A DNA stretch of 8,841 bases from Alphaproteobacteria bacterium (lineage in GTDB: Bacteria; Pseudomonadota; Alphaproteobacteria; Micavibrionales; CSBR16-224), in contig SKHU01000068.1 in the NCBI GenBank assembly GCA_007116755.1, forward strand, positions 1 through 8,841, given 5' to 3'. Made by a program: the position numbers and the translations under genes. The notes beneath the pieces are model-generated. The model worked only from the letters and a program-made list of their open reading frames with translations, made no database searches and was not told the origin of the DNA. This document shows, in pieces, positions 6,322-8,841 of this stretch; position 1 is the stretch's first letter, and each line of letters opens with the position of its first letter.

Positions 6322-7389
6322 ATGCCCACCGTGACCCTGACCAATTTTCCAAAAGCCGAGCTGCATGTGCATCTGGAGGGGACGATTTCTCCTGAAATGG
6401 CCAAAAAACTGGCGAAGAAAAATAAAATCAAGCTTCCCGACGATCTGTTTACAGAGGACGGCAAGGGATATCGCTGGGACAGCGACGGTACGGCTGCAGG
6501 CAATCTGGTCGGGTTTCTGAAAGCTTACGACAAGGTTGCCGGGCTGATCAAATCGGCAAAAGACTACCGCGACATCACTTATGATTATCTCAAACGCTGC
6601 GCTGCAGAAGGCTCGATTTATGAGGAGTTGATTATCTCTGCCGATCACGGCGCTTCCGTCGGGCTGAGTTATAAAGAGATGGTCGACGGGATTGCCGAAG
6701 GCGTGTCCAAGGCACGCAAGGAAACGGGGATCGAAGCGCGGCTGCTCTCTGCCTGTGTTCGCCATTACGGGCCTGAAAAGGCTGTGGAAGTCGCGCGGCA
6801 GACGGCATCCTATCCGCACGAACTGGTGACGGCGTTTCATATGGCCGGAGACGAAAACGCCCACAGCGTCGAGGATTTTGTGCCGGCTTTCGAGATCGCC
6901 AAAACGGCGGGGCTGGCCATCAGTGCCCATGCCGGCGAAGCGGCGGGTCCGGAGAGCATCCGCGATGTGAAAGAAAAACTTGGCTGCAAGCGTTACGGCC
7001 ATATGGTGCGCATTGTTGAAGATACGGCATTTATGAAGGAAATGGAAAAATTCGGTGCCGTGCCTGAAGTCTGTGTGTCCAGCAATCTGGAACTGAATGT
7101 GTTCAAGGATTATGCCGATCATCCGCTGCGCAGGCTTTTTGATGCGGGCTTTAAGGTGACGCTCGGCAGTGATGATCCGCCGTTTTTCAAAACCAGCATC
7201 GGCAGGGAATACCAGATTGCCAAAGAAAAATTTCATTTTACCAGCGAGGAACTGCTGCGCCTGACCCGTAACGCCATTGATGCGGCTTTTGTCGATGAGC
7301 CGACACGGGAAAAACTGTTGAATAAAATCGGTGATTACCAGTTGAATCTGCTGTCAAATAAACGCGCATTGCGCAATAAACGCCGTTGA
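6322..7389 (+). CDS. add: Adenosine deaminase family protein (adenosine or adenine deaminase)
   Basis: The 355-residue product is a complete zinc-dependent amidohydrolase of the ADA family in purine salvage, which deaminates adenosine to inosine or, in the related ADE branch, adenine to hypoxanthine. All active-site residues are visible: the zinc ligands His15 and His17 in ELHVHLEG, AHAGE with His203 and catalytic Glu206, His227 in RYGHMVR, and Asp284/Asp285 in LGSDDPPFF. AFHMAGDE (171-178) matches the conserved AGDE region and CVSSNLELN (251-259) the SNxxL region. The variant SDDPPFF differs from the TDDP of classical adenosine deaminases, so substrate choice is not settled by sequence. The product ends in a basic tail (NKRALRNKRR). 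The ATG has AAAGGA at suitable spacing. The TetR-type gene lies divergently upstream and may regulate it. A 33-base gap without terminator separates it from the next start, so transcription may continue rightward. Confidence 0.92.
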   Translation: MPTVTLTNFPKAELHVHLEGTISPEMAKKLAKKNKIKLPDDLFTEDGKGYRWDSDGTAAGNLVGFLKAYDKVAGLIKSAKDYRDITYDYLKRCAAEGSIYEELIISADHGASVGLSYKEMVDGIAEGVSKARKETGIEARLLSACVRHYGPEKAVEVARQTASYPHELVTAFHMAGDENAHSVEDFVPAFEIAKTAGLAISAHAGEAAGPESIRDVKEKLGCKRYGHMVRIVEDTAFMKEMEKFGAVPEVCVSSNLELNVFKDYADHPLRRLFDAGFKVTLGSDDPPFFKTSIGREYQIAKEKFHFTSEELLRLTRNAIDAAFVDEPTREKLLNKIGDYQLNLLSNKRALRNKRR

Positions 7390-7422
7390 TTTTAAATTTT
7401 AATAATATAAAGGGGAATAAAG

Positions 7423-7455
7423 ATGGGGGATCCGGCTTACAGTTTTCAGAAATAG
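7423..7455 (+). pseudogene. Amber-interrupted N-terminus of the small membrane protein gene (or ten-codon minicistron)
   Basis: AAGGGGAA at 7410-7417 stands five bases before ATG 7423 and is the same Shine-Dalgarno octamer used by the 65-residue gene (the TetR gene differs in its last base). The frame reads MGDPAYSFQK and then TAG (7453-7455). Without a shift it continues as EGRERKILYLALQFSS and on into the membrane protein. The simplest reading is that this is the true start of the downstream gene, broken by one nonsense change. The alternative is a ten-residue leader peptide. Confidence 0.6.
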
Positions 7456-7521
7456 GAAGGGCGGGAGAGAAAGATATTATATCTGGCGCTGCAATTCAGT
7501 TCGCCTGCCCTCATACTTGCT

Positions 7522-7920
7522 TTGGCGTGCATATTTTGGTTTATCGAAGAAGATATATTGATTACGGGCGTTTTCGTGGCGGCAGGCGTTATACAATTTG
7601 CCATGTTTCCTTTTTTGAAACGGTATGTTTTTCAAAAACACAAAGGGTTTTTACAGCTCTTTGATGATCGTATTTCCCTTGTGTCGGGCAGCCGCGAGGT
7701 TTGGTCGGTTCCGTTGAAAAATATCACCAATGTCGCGGAAGACCCGGACACGCACAGCGATGACCGTGCGGCCGGGCTGATCGGGATGGTTGTCGAGACG
7801 GATACGCCGTTCCCTGCAGGACGTCACGGAGAAAAAACAACGAAAATCATCGTGTCGCCGCTGCGTTTTTCGGAATCTCCGGTGGACACGCTCCGGCAGG
7901 CAATGGCAAAAACGCGCTAG
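7522..7920 (+). CDS. Small membrane protein with C-terminal PH-like domain; intact start not found
   Basis: From the TTG at 7522 this frame gives 132 residues, but the natural protein almost certainly begins further upstream. The open frame runs back to 7456, and residues encoded there (ILYLALQFSSPALILALACI) form most of the first membrane helix. A second helix follows (LITGVFVAAGVIQFAMFPFL), then a basic junction (KRYVFQKHKG) and a cytosolic region. That region (QLFDDRISLVSG, REVWSVPLKNITNVAED, TTKIIVSPL, ending DTLRQAMAKTR) has the strand pattern of bacterial PH-like domains. Between 7456 and 7522 there is no ATG, GTG or TTG, and a TAG at 7453 cuts it off from the good start at 7423. The TTG lies in mid-helix without a ribosome binding site. 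The function is unknown, and similarity to bPH domains is my reading of the pattern. It lies between add and dnaE, with 33 bases on each side if counted from 7423. Confidence 0.6.
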   Translation: MACIFWFIEEDILITGVFVAAGVIQFAMFPFLKRYVFQKHKGFLQLFDDRISLVSGSREVWSVPLKNITNVAEDPDTHSDDRAAGLIGMVVETDTPFPAGRHGEKTTKIIVSPLRFSESPVDTLRQAMAKTR

Positions 7921-7932
7921 CCGCAGCGCGGC
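7913..7932 (+). other. Overlapping alternative hairpins at the end of the PH-like gene
   Basis: CGCGCT (7913-7918) pairs with AGCGCG (7925-7930) around a six-base loop. Alternatively GCCGC (7920-7924) pairs with GCGGC (7928-7932) around AGC. Both span the stop codon region, and only GTTT follows, without a U-run. They are too weak to call an intrinsic terminator, and they may partly insulate dnaE or do nothing. Confidence 0.3.
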
Positions 7933-7953
7933 GTTTCGGCTATAACAGAAGCT

Positions 7954-8841
7954 ATGTCCGAACAGTCCCGATTCATTCATCTGCGTGTGCATTCCGCCTA
8001 TTCGCTTGCGGAAGGAGCAATCCGTATTCCCGATCTGGCGCAAAAATGCGTTGAGGAGGACATGCCCGCCGTTGCCGTAACGGATACGAATAACCTGTTC
8101 GGCGCTCTGGAATTCTCGATTGCCGCTGCCGGAAAAGGTGTGCAGCCGATCATCGGTTGTCAAATATCCGTCAAATGTGAGGGCACCGACACGCTGACAC
8201 CGCTTGTGCTGCTGGTGCAGAATGAGGAAGGGTATCGCAATCTTTTGAAACTGTCGAGCATTGCCTTCATGGAGACAGCAGACAACGAGCCGGCGCATAT
8301 CCCGTTTGAAAAACTCTCCGCGCATCATCAGGGGCTGATTTGTCTGACCGGCGGTGCGGCAGGGCCTGTCGGCCATTTCTTGCAAAAGAACGATATAGAA
8401 GATGCCGAAGCTGTTTTGCTGCAATTGAAAGAGATTTTTGACGGCCGCCTTTATGTCGAAATCATGCGGCACGGTTTGCCGGAAGAAATAGAAACGGAAG
8501 ATGCGTTTGTTGATTTTGCCTATCGTCACGATCTGCCGCTGGTGGCGACAAATGACTGTTTTTTTACCGAAAAGCGTATGCACGAAGCGCATGATGCGCT
8601 GCTCTGTATCGCGGCGGGTACGTATATCTCCGACGACAACCGGCGCCGCGCGACCGAAGACCATTATCTGAAATCTCCGGAGGAAATGGCGGAGCTGTTC
8701 GCCGATCTGCCCGAAGCTGTGGCCAATACCGTACAGATCGCACAACGCTGCAGTTTTCTGTTAAAACCGATTGATCCGATTTTGCCGCGTTTTACCGAAG
8801 GGGAAAGCGTGTCCGAGGAGGAAGAACTTCGCCGCCAGACC
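7954..8841 (+). CDS. dnaE: DNA polymerase III alpha subunit, N-terminal 296 residues (PHP domain), 3' end outside window
   Basis: DnaE is the catalytic subunit of the replicative polymerase, normally about 1,150 residues. Only the PHP domain and the beginning of the polymerase part are present. Recognisable segments are FIHLRVHSAYSLAEGA (7-22), MPAVAVTDTNNLFGALEF (37-54), QPIIGCQISV, LVLLVQNEEGYRNLLKL, GLICLTGG, RLYVEIMRHG, LPLVATNDCFF and AHDALLCIAAG. The PHP motif has TDT where metal-binding PHP domains carry TDH, so one ligand is missing. This suggests an inactive PHP nuclease, as in E. coli, with proofreading by a separate DnaQ. The ATG is the only standard start after the upstream stop TAG at 7918. 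The Shine-Dalgarno is weak (AGAAG), and a -10-like TATAAC (7941-7946) lies just seven bases before the ATG. The frame is open to the last base of the window. Confidence 0.96.
   Translation, partial: MSEQSRFIHLRVHSAYSLAEGAIRIPDLAQKCVEEDMPAVAVTDTNNLFGALEFSIAAAGKGVQPIIGCQISVKCEGTDTLTPLVLLVQNEEGYRNLLKLSSIAFMETADNEPAHIPFEKLSAHHQGLICLTGGAAGPVGHFLQKNDIEDAEAVLLQLKEIFDGRLYVEIMRHGLPEEIETEDAFVDFAYRHDLPLVATNDCFFTEKRMHEAHDALLCIAAGTYISDDNRRRATEDHYLKSPEEMAELFADLPEAVANTVQIAQRCSFLLKPIDPILPRFTEGESVSEEEELRRQT

Noticed and set aside
6313..7236. 307-codon minus-strand frame over the deaminase gene
   Set aside because: It is antisense to a complete deaminase with all active-site residues, and its product is rich in His, Phe and Arg without family motifs.
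7386..7664. 92-codon plus-strand frame starting with TTG after add
   Set aside because: It crosses the region in another frame, lacks a ribosome binding site and membrane or PH pattern, and competes with the hydrophobic frame that continues into the PH-like domain.
7651..8745. 364-codon minus-strand open frame over the end of the PH-like gene and dnaE
   Set aside because: The plus strand encodes an unmistakable DnaE N-terminus here. The minus product has no recognisable fold and spans two genes.

Overview
The window looks like chromosomal housekeeping sequence from an alphaproteobacterium of moderate GC. The best taxonomic clues are the start of DnaE, whose TDTNN-type PHP motif is typical of that class, and the style of the PepA, MgtE and WHG-type TetR proteins. 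This placement rests on remembered family patterns, not on a search. Coding density is high: no gap exceeds about 160 bases. There is no RNA gene, CRISPR array, insertion sequence or phage gene that I can support.

Layout from left to right. The window opens inside pepA (+), the metal-binding catalytic half of leucyl aminopeptidase. It runs tail to tail into, and overlaps by 55 bases, a long leftward gene for a polytopic membrane protein with a spermidine-synthase-like nucleotide-binding domain. That gene is the second member of a leftward pair whose first member is a signal-peptide-bearing protein-L-isoaspartate O-methyltransferase. A 161-base divergent control region separates this pair from mgtE (+), a complete MgtE/CorB-type magnesium channel. 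mgtE converges on a small unrecognised 65-residue gene (-), which lies downstream of a TetR-family regulator (-). The regulator is divergent from an adenosine/adenine deaminase gene (+), with an AT-only palindrome between them. Downstream on the + strand come a small membrane protein gene with a PH-like tail and the first 296 codons of dnaE.

Most genes look ordinary and intact. Three things stand out. First, the small membrane gene between add and dnaE has a convincing start (strong Shine-Dalgarno plus ATG at 7423), but an in-frame TAG follows ten codons later. The downstream frame that encodes its first transmembrane helix then has no standard start until a TTG in mid-helix. It is a recent nonsense pseudogene, a sequence error, or a case of unusual initiation or readthrough. 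Second, an exported SAM-dependent repair methyltransferase shares an operon with a membrane protein whose Rossmann-like domain has lost the aminopropyltransferase catalytic motif. This raises the question of how SAM reaches the envelope. Third, the 3' ends of pepA and the membrane gene encode each other's C-terminal tails on opposite strands.

I see no clear undescribed multi-gene system such as a defence island or mobile module. The leftward methyltransferase/membrane pair is the nearest thing to an uncharacterised functional unit.
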